This document shows, piece after piece, positions 46,808 through 57,110 of a stretch of 64,000 nt of DNA. A program made the position numbers and the translations under genes. Position 1 is the stretch's first letter. The number at the start of each line of letters is the position of its first letter. The notes below the pieces were generated by a model, which worked only from the letters and a program-made list of their open reading frames with translations, had not been told where the DNA came from and did no database searches. Origin of the DNA: Desmodus rotundus. Lineage: Eukaryota; Chordata; Mammalia; Chiroptera; Phyllostomidae. Location of the stretch: positions 165,317,220 through 165,381,219 of the forward strand of contig NC_071390.1 of the NCBI RefSeq assembly GCF_022682495.2, given 5' to 3'.

Positions 46808-46985
46808 TAATATATACTTTATTTTTATTAAAATACTCAATATACAATATTATATTAGTGTCAGGGGTACAGCGCTTATTCAAGATTTACACACCCAACA
46901 AGTGATGACAATGACACGTCCAGTAACCACCTGACACCTTACAAGATTAACGTGACAGCGTATCTACTTTAGACCCATTGATCCT
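46808..46985 (-). mobile_element. Old L1 3' end, reversed
   Basis: 'ctttatttttattaaaatactcaatatacaatattatattagtgtcaggggtacagcgcttattcaagatttacacacccaacaagtgatgacaatgacacgtccagtaaccacctgacacc' is the antisense of an old placental L1 3' UTR with its AATAAAAATAAAG tail. Confidence 0.8.
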
Positions 46986-48740
46986 CCAAATCACGCATGG
47001 CTTTCCTCTTACTGATCACTGTAATGCAGTAAAACTTAATCGATAATAAAAACTTAAAGTCTTCCAAATTAATGAATAGAGCTCCCCATGACTGTCCCTA
47101 TTCAACAATGGAGTAACTATCATTAACGGGCCTTTAAAAAATAGCCGCCCCATATTATTTCTTCCCACTCATCTATGAAATTTCTCCTTTTACTCCAGGC
47201 TAAGCCACTGTGCTCTCAAAAGGTCCTTGCTAAAATGCAAATGTATGTCATGATCCAAGGCATATCAGGAATTTCTAATGCATTTTTGATAGCGTCATGG
47301 AGACACACCAGGACCCAAGTGACACGAAACGCAAATCAGAAATATCTTAATTGGCAAAAGTTTCAAAATTTCAGAATTCTGTTTGAAGAGGGCTTGTCTA
47401 ATATTTAATATGGAATATATAATGAGAGACCGAATATAGCCAGTAGGTCCCTCAAAAAACAGGGACGCCCAAACGATGTTGTAATGATGGTTTATTTCAC
47501 TCACAGTTTGTGTCTCACTCACAGCATGTTCAAACTCATAATAACTGAATAATATCACTCTGTGTAGAAGTTATTACAGACAGCAGCATTTGCTTTTTAA
47601 GATCCATTAAAGTATCTAATTTCTAATTAAAGCATCAAAAACAGGAGCAGAAGCTTATGAACAAATATTGCAGCCCTCCATGTATGTAAGTCAGAAATTT
47701 TCAATTTTTCCCCCATTATAAGCACTGGGAGAGCAGTTAAATCCACATTCTCTCTATTTCATCTGTCAGATTACTATTCTGGTTATTAAACATTTCTAAA
47801 GCCTTTACAATGTCCAGAGCACTGAATTTCACGTTGTTTGTGCCTTCTAGGAGCATTATGAAGCTCACCACCTAGTTTTAGGAATGGCTTGGAGACTGAA
47901 ATATTCTTTTAAAGTGCCAAAAGCTACTCAGGAGAAATGTGCTGTATAATTACAAATATTATTATAGATGAGTGGACATATTCCATTAAACAAAAGAACT
48001 GGTTACCAAGGCAGTTTATGGGCCCTTCCCCAGAGAGATTAAAAAAGAAAACAGCCACTAGAAATGCATCTCCCAGGATGGTTTGGGTAGTGTGATGCCT
48101 AGCACAAGTTGAGAGATTTACAGGAGGAAAAAGCAAGTGAACTTTCATGTTATACTAATATCAGTATCATGTAAAGAACAAAGTTGAAAAGAGATGAATT
48201 AAATAAGAAATAAACTGAACCACATAAAGAGCACAGGCTCCAAGTGAGTTAGGAAATCGAAATGAAGAACTATTCAGCTTAAATGAGTATCTACATAAGT
48301 AATTGCCAGGTAGCCTCTAAATTTTTATTTCTGAAACATTATGAATATATTTAAGGGCAAAACCTGACATGTTAAGGAAAGGCATAAAGTTAAATTGCTC
48401 AGCATTGAGACCTAATGGGTTGGTTGATCAGATGAAGTTACAAATAACAGTAACCCCAAATATTCTAAAAGTAAGGTATTCTGAATTGACACTTTTTATC
48501 ATTCGTTCCTGAAAATACTTAACTATTTTTCTAAATTTAAGACATTCTGATGGAAATATTTCTAAATTGCAGCCTTCTTTCCTTGAGCAAACCCAGTAAA
48601 ATAAACTTAATTTTCCTATGTAATAGTAGACCCTTTGATTTGGATTTTCATAAACTTTTCAATGATTCACAGACTTCCAATATTGTATTTTTCTATGGAT
48701 TTCTATCTAGATTTACCCAGAGGTAGGACCTTTTGGAAAG
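46986..48740. other. No gene recognised
   Basis: AT-rich unique sequence without supported features. Confidence 0.5.
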
Positions 48741-48765
48741 AAACCAATGCAAATGTTCAACTGTT

Positions 48766-48883
48766 CTTTTTATTTTTCACTGTCCAAAACTTTTATTTTA
48801 TTTTTTTAATTTTTATTGTTATTCAATTACAGTTGTCTGCCTTTTCTCCCCCATCCCTCCACCCCACCCCAGCAGAACCCACC
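48766..48883 (-). mobile_element. Very short L1 3' end with possible 3' transduction
   Basis: On the minus strand: 'gtggggtggagggatgggggagaaaaggcagacaactgtaattgaataacaataaaaatt', then 'aaaaaaataaaataaaag', then 'ttttggacagtg', then 'aaaaataaaaag'. Only ~70 bp of L1 3' UTR remains. A 25-bp target-site duplication, 24/25 identical, lies at 48741-48765 and 48884-48908 (starts AAACCAATGC, ends CAACTGTT). The unique insert between two A-rich tails looks like a short transduced flank. Confidence 0.85.
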
Positions 48884-48908
48884 AAACCAATGCAAATGTC
48901 CAACTGTT

Positions 48909-49132
48909 TTAAGAAAGTCCTCGATGTGAGCTTATTTGGGGTCATTTGTTTTGTTCTCATAAAACCTTAATAAAAGATGAGCAACTGCATGACCTTCAGA
49001 GAAAAGATAACATTGGCAGGATTAATTACTGACTCCAAGGCTGTGAAATAGCCTTCAACTGAGTTGTTTTCACAATCTTAGAAACTCTTCTTTCCTGGCT
49101 TTATCACCATGGTGAATTGATAGGACAGGAGG
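48909..49132. other. No gene recognised
   Basis: Short unique gap. Confidence 0.5.
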
Positions 49133-49140
49133 GTTTAAAA

Positions 49141-49985
49141 TGGTGATTTCAACATTTTTCATCTCACGGCACATGTAAACTAAGTACTAATGGTTTGCAG
49201 CACATCAAAAAAATATTTTTTGCTGACTTGATAAAAAAAAGGTACAATGTTGATTCATTCACACCAAACGGCTGCTGTTGTGTTGGTTGTTGTCATTTTT
49301 TTTTTAGCTGACAGCCTAAGGGAAAAAGAGGTCAGTGCTCCTGACTAAACAGTCATGTATCGCATGCTGTAAAAATTCTTGCGGCATACTGGTTGAATAC
49401 AGGGAACCGTTCCACGTGTGGGAAATGTAGCCCAGCCCCCACTCAGAAAAGCCAGTGGGGTGCGAGATCAGGCACACAGTACCCACACCCACAGACAGGT
49501 TCTCCTGTGGGGAATCAGGCCTGCATTGTACCTAGGCTGCTATGAGACTTGCTTTTGCTAAAACTCCTTCACCCTGAATGGAAGCAACAAATGTTTACTA
49601 TCTTTAACTTCCTAAAGTCTGTGCTAAACCTCCCAAATATGGAGTGTACCCAGTTCAACCACTTTCCCCCTTGATCTGTAACATCCTTCTCTTTGAAGTA
49701 ATTAGCAACATTCTTTCCTTTGTTATCTGTAAAAGGTAATCACCTACAGCAAACCTGTGCATAGTAAATGAGGACCATCCTCAATGTAATGTACCCAGAA
49801 AAGTAATAAAAGCCTGTCCAGGCAGGGGTTGGGCTCTCTGGCCCTCTTGCCCTCTCTCTCACTTAGAGAGCAGCCACGCCATCCCTTTTTCTCCACAGGA
49901 TTTCTGTAGTCCATGTGAATTTGTCCACTGCAGCCACAACACATGGATCCCATGGGCAGGGGTCCGCATCAGTTGAAAATCACTA
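49141..49985. mobile_element. Non-autonomous hAT-like DNA transposon, split by an LTR
   Basis: Ends are inverted: left TGGTGATTTCAAC..., right (opposite strand) TAGTGATTTTCAACC, both close to the CAGTGATTTTCAACC type. Flanks GTTTAAAA (49133-49140) and GTTTAAAC (49986-49993) match 7/8, as an 8-bp hAT duplication. Sub-terminal CACGGCACA and TTGCGGCATA are inverted too. Element bases are 49141-49397 and 49972-49985; the rest is an inserted LTR. No transposase. Confidence 0.8.
49398..49971 (+). mobile_element. Solo retroviral-type LTR, family A copy 2
   Basis: Aligns throughout with 18307-18872. Inserted in the right end of a hAT element: the host sequence ...CTGGTTGAA|LTR|GTTGAAAATCACTAG shows a 6-bp duplication GTTGAA (49392-49397 and 49972-49977). 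The LTR starts TACAGGGAACC (first dinucleotide presumably a mutated TG) and ends GTCCGCATCA. It has AATAAAAGCCTG at about 49806-49817 as a likely poly(A) signal, followed by a CT-rich segment. A 6-bp duplication is typical of betaretrovirus-like (class II) elements, but class is not proven. Confidence 0.82.
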
Positions 49986-50095
49986 GTTTAAACAGTACCT
50001 ATTACTTCTGCATCCCAAGCCCAGTGGATGAGTCAACCCCCTTGTCAGCTTTCATGCACCCCTCTGCCTGGCTTGTATGAAGAAACATGCTGAAG

Positions 50096-50272
50096 TAGAA
50101 AGAGCTTTGGTCCAGCATTCAAAAGACCTGGATTCTAAAGCTTTGTTGAGTAGCTTTGATGTCGATTTTATTTATCTGGGTATCAATTTCTTTATGTGGA
50201 AAAAAAGGAGTTGAATTAAGTAATTACTTACATCCTTCCATTACAAAGATGTATGATTCCATAGTACACTAC
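50096..50272 (-). repeat. MIR SINE, reversed
   Basis: 'tagaaagagctttggtccagcattcaaaagacctggattctaaag...tatctgggtatcaatttctttatgtggaaaaaaaggagttgaattaag' is MIR antisense (GTCAGACCTGGGTTCGAATCC ... AACCTCAGTTTCCTCATCTGTAAAATGG). Confidence 0.75.
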
Positions 50273-51214
50273 ATTTCCTACAATGTTACAGGGAAACAAA
50301 GTCTTCCATTATGAGTTTCTTTGTCTATGAGGCTCCCACCTCACTCTGCAAATCCCCATGTGGAAGCCCTTACCATACTTTAAAATATCAGAATGTACAA
50401 CTCCGAGGTAAACTGTATTTAATCTAGGTCACAGACATTTTTTTGTTTGGTCTACACGTTAAAAAATAATAATCTAAAAAAAGGAAGAACTAACATGAAA
50501 TCAAGAGTTGGGCTTGTGTTGAAAGAGCTAAGCATTTGGAGTCCACAGATCTCATGGCATCAGCCCGCTAGAGCTAGGCAATCCCTGCCATCTTTACGTG
50601 CGACAGGTGATCTGTAATTTGTCATCCAATCCACAACACTCATTTGTGTTCTCTGCCTGGCCCAGTACAATTTCTGTTTGTGAATGCAAGTTTATACACT
50701 TGTCTTCTCCACTAACCTATGGGCTTTCCCAGGAAAAAGAACTCATTTTGACCCTCTGTGGTGGACAAAGTTCGCTGCCTAACAAATATGCATTCCATGC
50801 TTCTTTAAAAAGAGGATCCCAATTTTCTTCAGGGTACAATCTATCCTGATAAAATAACTTTCTAGGCTACCTTGTATTTTGTGAAGCTCAAAGCAATGAG
50901 AGGAAAGAGCAGGTGAATAGGTTAGTTCTGACACAAGGCCTACATAGGTAGTAACCATCCTCCAACTCTGACCACAGAAGACATCTGCTAAGACAGCAGC
51001 AGAAAAGACAGAAGAACACTGGTTTCTGATTGCATCCTTGTGTGTTGATCCAGCCCTGGGCTCTCATCACGTTGATTAGAAAAGTAAAGTCCTGTCTGGC
51101 TGAAATATCATAAGCAAGTTTTCTGTTTACTAATGCCAGTTGCATTCCTGACAACTATACTTTTATTGAATCCCAAGACCTGGTCCACAGAAAATGTGTA
51201 GTTATTAATTCTTT
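50273..51214. other. No gene recognised
   Basis: Unique sequence, possibly with a very diverged LTR-like stretch near 50750-50950. No supported gene. Confidence 0.45.
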
Positions 51215-51405
51215 TATAACAGAAATAATAGTAACAACAGCAACAACGAACATATGTTTACCATTGCCAGGCACGGTGCTAAAATGTTTTCCATCATTTA
51301 ATGCTCACAATTACCCTGTGAGAGAGAGAACATTATCCCCAATATACAGATGAGAGATGGAGAAGATAAATATTTTTCCTCAGGTCAAACCATCTTTAAC
51401 ATGAA
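51215..51405 (+). repeat. MIR SINE
   Basis: 'atatgtttaccattgccaggcacggtgctaaaatgttttccatcatttaatgctcacaattaccctgtgagagagagaacattatccccaatatacagatgagagatgg' follows the MIR core. Confidence 0.85.
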
Positions 51406-51514
51406 TGGTGAATATTTTACCTAAGTTTGAAGCAAATTCAAAGTCATGTGTCTGAAAGTAGAAACATCTCATTCAACTGCATGGACCCTTGAAATAAGTT
51501 ACCATTTCCGGTAA

Positions 51515-51553
51515 CAGTTAGCATATGTTATCTGTAAAAGGTAATCACCTACA
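51515..51553 (+). repeat. Fragment of LTR family A
   Basis: 51526-51553 is 28 bases identical to 49721-49748 in LTR copy 2 (starts TGTTATCTGT, ends AATCACCTACA). Just before it 'gttagca' matches 'attagcaa' of the LTR with a small deletion. Beyond this the similarity stops. Confidence 0.6.
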
Positions 51554-52339
51554 CCCAGCTGATGCTGGGCCCTCCGAATCTGCTAGCATTCTTATAATGT
51601 CTCCCGAGTAGTTTGTTCTCTCATTCTCAGGAAAAAAATTCACATTTTCTACTCTTTTCTCAAACTATCAACATCCCCTCTGGCTCCGATTCCACTGAGG
51701 AAGCCCAGGATTGCTTCCATCTGTTCTTAAACACTCTCAATTTCTGGCTTTTGAACTGATGAATCACCCCTATGGTGCTCTAAGGTCAAACCCACAAATG
51801 ATGTTCGACGTTTCGTCCCTGATTTGCAACCTGAAGACTTTTCTCCATTTGTCATATGGTCCCCACTCCCATATTATCGATTTCCCCTCCTGTCAGAATG
51901 TAGGCTTGCTCCATTCTTCTGTTATTAAAAAATTTCCTTAATTCCTCCTGTTTCTTCCAGTTACCAACCCAAAGTTAATGGCTATTGCTTATTTCCTAAT
52001 AACGGATCCAAAGTTATTGGCTATTGATTATCTTCTAGTCACTGAACCTCAATTATTGACTATTGGTTTCTCTAGTTCCTTCATTTCATTGTATCTTCAA
52101 ACCCCCTTATTTAGCCTTTGATCCCCATCAAACTCCTGAAATGTTCTGGTCAAACTCTAAAGCAAGTTCTGACTTAACAAATTCAAGGAGCAATTATCAG
52201 TTTTCAAAGTTCCTCAGCACAATTTGACACAGTTGAATCCTCCCCCTTTTGAATCACCAAATTTACTAGGCTGCGAGAATGCCTCATTTTCCTAATCTTC
52301 TTCCTATTTTAGTAAAGTAGTCTTTACTAGCTTCTTTCA
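51554..52339. other. No gene recognised; local short duplication
   Basis: Unique. A loosely repeated unit around 51956-52075 (...CCAAAGTTAATGGCTATTG.., ..CCAAAGTTATTGGCTATTG.., ..CTCAATTATTGACTATTGG..) suggests a small decayed tandem triplication of ~50 bp. Confidence 0.45.
51956..52075 (+). repeat. Decayed tandem repeat, about three ~55-bp units
   Basis: The phrases AAAGTTAATGGCTATTGCTT, AAAGTTATTGGCTATTGATT and TCAATTATTGACTATTGGTT recur at about 51971, 52010 and 52050, each followed by 'ttcctaat' / 'cttctagtcac' / 'ctctagttc'. Short imperfect tandem array. Confidence 0.6.
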
Positions 52340-52570
52340 TTGATCTTGAAATATTGGCATGTCCTAGAATTTGGCTTTGCTCTTTTCCTCTTCTCTGTCT
52401 GTATTATATCTCTAGGTGACCTGATCCAAACCAATGGTATTAAATACATACTTATGCTAATGATTCCCAATTTGTATCTCAAACCCAAACTTTCCCTCTG
52501 AGGTTGACTCTCTCTTTGACAACTGTATTAGGCATATCTAACTTAACTTGTCCAAAATCATATATATAAG
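52340..52570 (+). repeat. Possible ancient mammal-wide repeat
   Basis: 'gacctgatccaaaccaatggtattaaatacatacttatgctaatgattcccaatttgtatctcaaacccaaactttccc...ggcatatctaacttaacttgtccaaaatca' resembles an old repeat of the form CTCATCCAATCCCATGGCTTTAAATACCATCTATATGCTGATGACTCCCAAA ... CTCAAACTTAACATGTCCAAAACTGAACTC. Family not named. Confidence 0.5.
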
Positions 52571-53996
52571 CATTACATAGAATTCAGTGATTTCAAGTAT
52601 ATTAAAATGTGATTAGCTGTTCATTCTATCTTATTATCCTGGAATTTATTTTTTTAATTATCTATATAAGTCTCTACTTCCTCCTTTCATGTTCTCATCT
52701 TGCTTATATTCTTCTTCTTAGGATTCACGTTTACACATGTGCTTTTCCACTGCTGCTGCTGCTGGGTCTGGGCTCTATTTCTGTACAGACCAATGTCCAC
52801 ATCGTAGGAATTTGCAGCATCACAGCCTAACTTGCCATGTTCTAAAATTACAGGACAACTTTCCTCAAGTGGATACAAATTATTGTTTGCTGTCCTTTGA
52901 ATGTGACCCTTTTGTAGCTAAATAATACCTTCAGAGAGTAGAGAAGAGTAGAACTCAGCTAGCCCTTACACTAATTGTTCCCCTAGGCTCTAAATACTGT
53001 TATTCATACACTGAGTTACCTTAAATGTTAATGTGGAATTTTAAATATCCTCCAGAGGCTACCTCTGCTGTCTACTGTTTCTGGATTTTGGCATTTTTGC
53101 TTCCAATTCCATTTCTTCTTTGCAATGTCAGTGTGATGCTCCTGAACACTTCTGATGTCTACTGCCTCACCTTCCTTCTTCTCGGCACATATATTGTTTT
53201 TAAATGTTGCCATGAATGTTTGGCTTCTGCTTCTGCCTTTGAGAATTGACTTTATAGTGATTTCAAGCAAAATGCCGTGCTTATTTCTTCGGATTAATAA
53301 ACCAAACAGTCACCTTGTCTCTGGGTCCTGATTATTTTAAGAGGCTTCTGTCTTCTAGCCTGATTACATAAAGGCAAATATTCAAATATGGAAATGGAAT
53401 CCCCACAGAAAATTATCTAAAGTTCCTCATCTGAACATTAAAGGGTAACACATAAAATAATGAAAATACTATTTTTTTCTATTCCCCAAAGTTGTTACAT
53501 AACTTGTACTGTTCTAGCTGCAAAGACAGAAGCTAGGTAATTACATATGACGAGAGTTTGCCACATTGGTATACCTTCGATTCTCTTGCAGAGAACCTTT
53601 GTTTTAAAAAAATCGCTCTTGTTTCTTTGTTTTTATTAGTAAATATTTCAAGTCAAAGGGTTAACAGGAAATTCGGAAAGCAAAAAAGTCACTTCTTTGT
53701 AAACATTTCAATCAATGTGCTTAATACACAGAGGAATGTCTTCATCTATTTTTTTAAGATTACTTGTTTATACATATAATCGAGTTGCAAATCCATTCTA
53801 CTTATTTTTAACAAAAAATTAACAATTAATACAAATTGCTTAAGTCAATTAATCCAAGAGTTTAGAAGAGGTGTCAATTTTCCAATTTTATGCTTCTTTC
53901 TTTAGTAAGGCAACAGAAGTGTCCAATAGAAACACCCTGAGCACTTTCATATGCAGTCTGTGGGGTAGGCAGGCAAGAACAAAGAGCATAAAAATA
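52571..53996. other. No gene recognised
   Basis: AT-rich unique sequence; a short CTG run at 52750-52765. Frames of up to 80 codons are not supported. Confidence 0.5.
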
Positions 53997-54007
53997 AATA
54001 GACATTG

Positions 54008-54295
54008 TCTCACCTATAAGGGGAACCTAATCACCAAAACAAACAAGCTAGCAAAATAGAACCAGAGACATGAAAATGAAGAACAAACTGACAGTGACCA
54101 GAGGGGAGGGCCGAGGGGGATAATGGGGCAAAGAAGGGGAAGGGCCAAGCCAAGGAAAATGTATACAGGAGCCATGGACAAAGACAATGGGGGGAGGATT
54201 GAATGTGGAAGGTGTGGGTGGGCAGGGCAGGGGAGCATATGAGGGAAAAATGGGGACAACAATTGAACAATAATGAAAGTTTTTTTAAAAAAATG
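54008..54295 (+). mobile_element. Young bat L1, 3' UTR only
   Basis: 'tctcacctataaggggaacctaatcaccaaaacaaacaag', 'gacagtgaccagaggggagggcc', 'ggggcaaagaaggggaaggg', 'caatggggggaggattgaatgtgg', 'caattgaacaataatgaaag' and an A-rich tail. A perfect 11-bp duplication AATAGACATTG lies at 53997-54007 and 54296-54306. Open minus frames of up to 108 codons are antisense to this UTR and not genes. Confidence 0.95.
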
Positions 54296-54306
54296 AATAG
54301 ACATTG

Positions 54307-55297
54307 ATATAAACACTGGATTCTGTCCTTGGGGTTTCAATTCTCATCTTATTTAGAAATGAGAGAGACACACAGCTGGCTTATCCACATGCATTACAAG
54401 AAAAATTTGAACAGAGAAAAGTTGTTCTTCTCTTCCTTTCACTGTTTCACTTATAGAAGAACTGCAATCCTTACTGTATAATTGTAAAACAATAATAATA
54501 ATAATAGTGGTTAATATTTATTTATATTATTTTTTATGCAACATGTATATATTGGTATTATTAATCTAACCCTGAGAGAAAGTCTTGTTACCTATGCCTT
54601 TAACTTAACTTATTATATATCACTGTAAAGAATTAGAAAAAAGAGGGAAAGAATACCATTAATATAAGTGCTACTCAAAGAAATATAATGTAAGAAACAA
54701 ATTCAAGCCATATATATAATTTTAAATTTGCAAAGTCACATTAACAAAATCAAAAGTTATAATCAATTATATATCTTATTAAACATAAGCAAAATATTAT
54801 CATTTTGAATGACAGATGACTTACATTATTTTTCTCATACTATGTCTTTGAAATCTGGTGTGTATTTTACATAAACAACACATCTTAACTCAAGTTAGAC
54901 ACATTTCAAGTAGCCGGCACGTGGCTGGTTGGTATTGTATCGCACACCCCAACTCTACAGCGAGAAATAATTATGAGAATGAATTTCTTGTTCCCTCAGC
55001 AAAAGTTATATGTGATTATATTACAATTCATACTATATGGTAGTATATATGTGGGTGTGATACATATATATGCTTATAAATACAAATCAACCTTCATCTA
55101 TTTCTCAATCTGGAATAATGCAGCAGTTACTTTTTTGAAGAAAACATGAAATCTAATTCATGCTTAAAAAATGGCTATGTTGAAGTTATTAAGACACAGT
55201 GCATTGGTTTTCATCACAGTGTTAACATTTCTTAATAAGATACGTACAAGGGTTAGGTCACCACATGTGAATTCTGCCTTATGTGCTGGGATTTGAC
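54307..55297. other. No gene recognised
   Basis: Very AT-rich unique sequence, with an AAT-type run at 54491-54506. Confidence 0.5.
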
Positions 55298-55536
55298 CAG
55301 CGGTGCTCAAAAGGGCCAATTTACCTCCTCCCACACCCAGGGCATTTGGCAGTGCCTGGAGACATCCTCAGTTATCAAGATTGGAGGGGTGCTTATTGGC
55401 ATCCAGTGTGAGCAAAACAGGGGACGCTGCCGGATATCCTACAGTGCCCTAGACAGGCCCCTGAGTGACAGGCAATGTTCAAGACAAAGGATATTTTGTC
55501 CCCAAGTGCCAGTAGTGCTAAGGTTGAAATACCTTG
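55298..55536 (+). mobile_element. MER5A-type (hAT-Charlie) DNA transposon
   Basis: Starts CAGCGGTGCTCAA and ends AAGGTTGAAATACCTTG, the MER5A inverted ends (CAGTGGTTCTCAA / TTGAGAACCACTG type). Interior 'gggcatttggcagtgcctggagacatcctcagttatcaagattggaggggtgc', 'ggcatccagtg', 'gctgccggatatcctacagtgc' follows MER5A. Non-autonomous; an old placental element. The 124-codon plus frame at 55281-55655 lies mostly in it and is not a gene. Confidence 0.93.
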
Positions 55537-56730
55537 GTTTGGGCCTTTGTACTACGAAAGACAAAATTCTAATAGTTTGCTATCATCTTCACCGGAAAGG
55601 TGAGAACACAAGTTTAGAGAATGTAGATCATTTGCCCCAAATCCCAGTAGTTTGAGTGGCAGAGGCAAGGCCAAATTCAGGTCTGCCTGAATCACACCCG
55701 GAGCTCTTCCCCTACTCCCTGGGCCAGAGCTGCTGCTGGTGTTCCCTGGGTTAAAGGTTACACCCTGTGTTTTCTTTTGTTTTGTTTGTAATTTTCAGTC
55801 ATCCACAAACTCGTACTGTGGTAAAATCCAAAAGAAATAAATTACTTGCAAGTTAAAATAAAAATAGAATTTGAAATTTAATCCCCTCCATTTTTATTTG
55901 TAGACTCACCAGACAGTATTAACCTGTTCAAAGTTTACAAAAGCTTTTTGGTGTTACTCTTTACTGTCAGTTTCTGTATTCTCTTGTTGTTGAGCAGTAC
56001 AAATTTCAGGGGCAGGAAAAGCTTCAGACCACAGTCTGAGTAGCATTGAAATAAAGCACATTGGAAATTATGCTCCTTTTTTACATAAGAACAATTTTTA
56101 AAGATTATTAGATCAATTATAGTTTTATTCATAAATCCTCAATTTGAGGCAGTATTCTAAAATTCACTCAAAAAATTAGTTTTGTCCAAGAAAAGAAAAC
56201 AAGAAAAAGATTTCTATGGGTATCAACATGAGACATTCCTGTAAGATCTAAAATACACAATTTTTAAAAGGATGGCTTGTCTTCTGGAAATAAAAAGAGA
56301 AAAAAGGAGAGTATTTGTAAAGCATAACTTGTTTTAAAAATAGAACGGCTCTGAACAGTTCTTCCAAAGGAGAATCAATTACGTATAACCAAGAAAGCAA
56401 TGCTAATTTTTAGTTACAGTATAGACACTTTGTCCTTACACCTTATTCTACTTAACATTAAACCTCATTTAGCTGTAGTCTCAATGTTTCTTAGAGACTT
56501 ACTGTGTACCCATTGATTTTACTGTCGTGGGAGGAACACAGCCATTAATGCCAGGTAAGAGTCAGTGAGACGCTTCATACACATTCCGATTGTTCTTGCG
56601 GAACTGACAAAGGCACAGAGCCATCTACTGGCACTGCCAAAACCATTAAGTCAGTATTACTTGGGCATATAAAGGTAATCTGATTTTGTGAATGTTTTAA
56701 AGGATTAGATTTACAAGGCTAGATTCCCAT
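55537..56730. other. No gene recognised
   Basis: Unique sequence, AT-rich after 55790. The reverse CTCF-like motif at 56619-56633 is listed separately. Confidence 0.5.
56619..56633 (-). promoter_or_regulatory. CTCF-like motif, reversed
   Basis: AGCCATCTACTGGCA agrees with the reverse CTCF core (GCCMYCTRSTGGY) at every core position. It is not in a recognised repeat. Occupancy unknown. Confidence 0.45.
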
Positions 56731-57110
56731 TTAGACTGAACCATGTCCCTCAAAGTTTATGTATTGAAAGTCCTAACCCCCATAAAGCAGACGTGATAGT
56801 ACCGAGAGAAAGGGCCTGTAAAGCGGTAATTAAGGTAAAATGAGGTCATATGAATGGGTTCTGATCCAGTATGACCGGTGTCCCTAGAAGAAGAGAGTAG
56901 GACCCAGACATGCATGTGCACAGAGGAAAGACATCCAAGGACACAGAAAAAAAAAGGCACCTGCAAGCTCAGCAGAGAGGCCTCAGAAGAACCCTTCTCA
57001 ACACCATGACCTTGAACTTCTAGCAGACAAAACAGTGAAAGAATAAATTTATGTTATTTAAACCCACCAGTCTGTAATATTCCTTATAGCAGCCTTAGCA
57101 ACTGATACAA
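56731..57110 (+). mobile_element. MLT1A-like (MaLR) LTR
   Basis: 'gactgaaccatgtccctcaaagtttatgtattgaaagtcctaacccccataaa', 'taattaaggtaaaatgaggtcatatgaatgggttctgatccagtatgaccggtgtccc', 'aagacatccaaggacacag' and 'ttatgttatttaaacccaccagtctgtaatattccttatagcagccttagcaactgatac' give the full MLT1A order. A solo LTR. Confidence 0.92.

Noticed and set aside
46439..46810. 123-codon plus-strand frame with a hydrophobic Leu/Ser-rich start
   Set aside because: Encoded by a CT-rich tract; the apparent signal peptide is a low-complexity artefact.
55281..55655. 124-codon plus-strand frame
   Set aside because: Mostly a MER5A transposon, which is non-coding.
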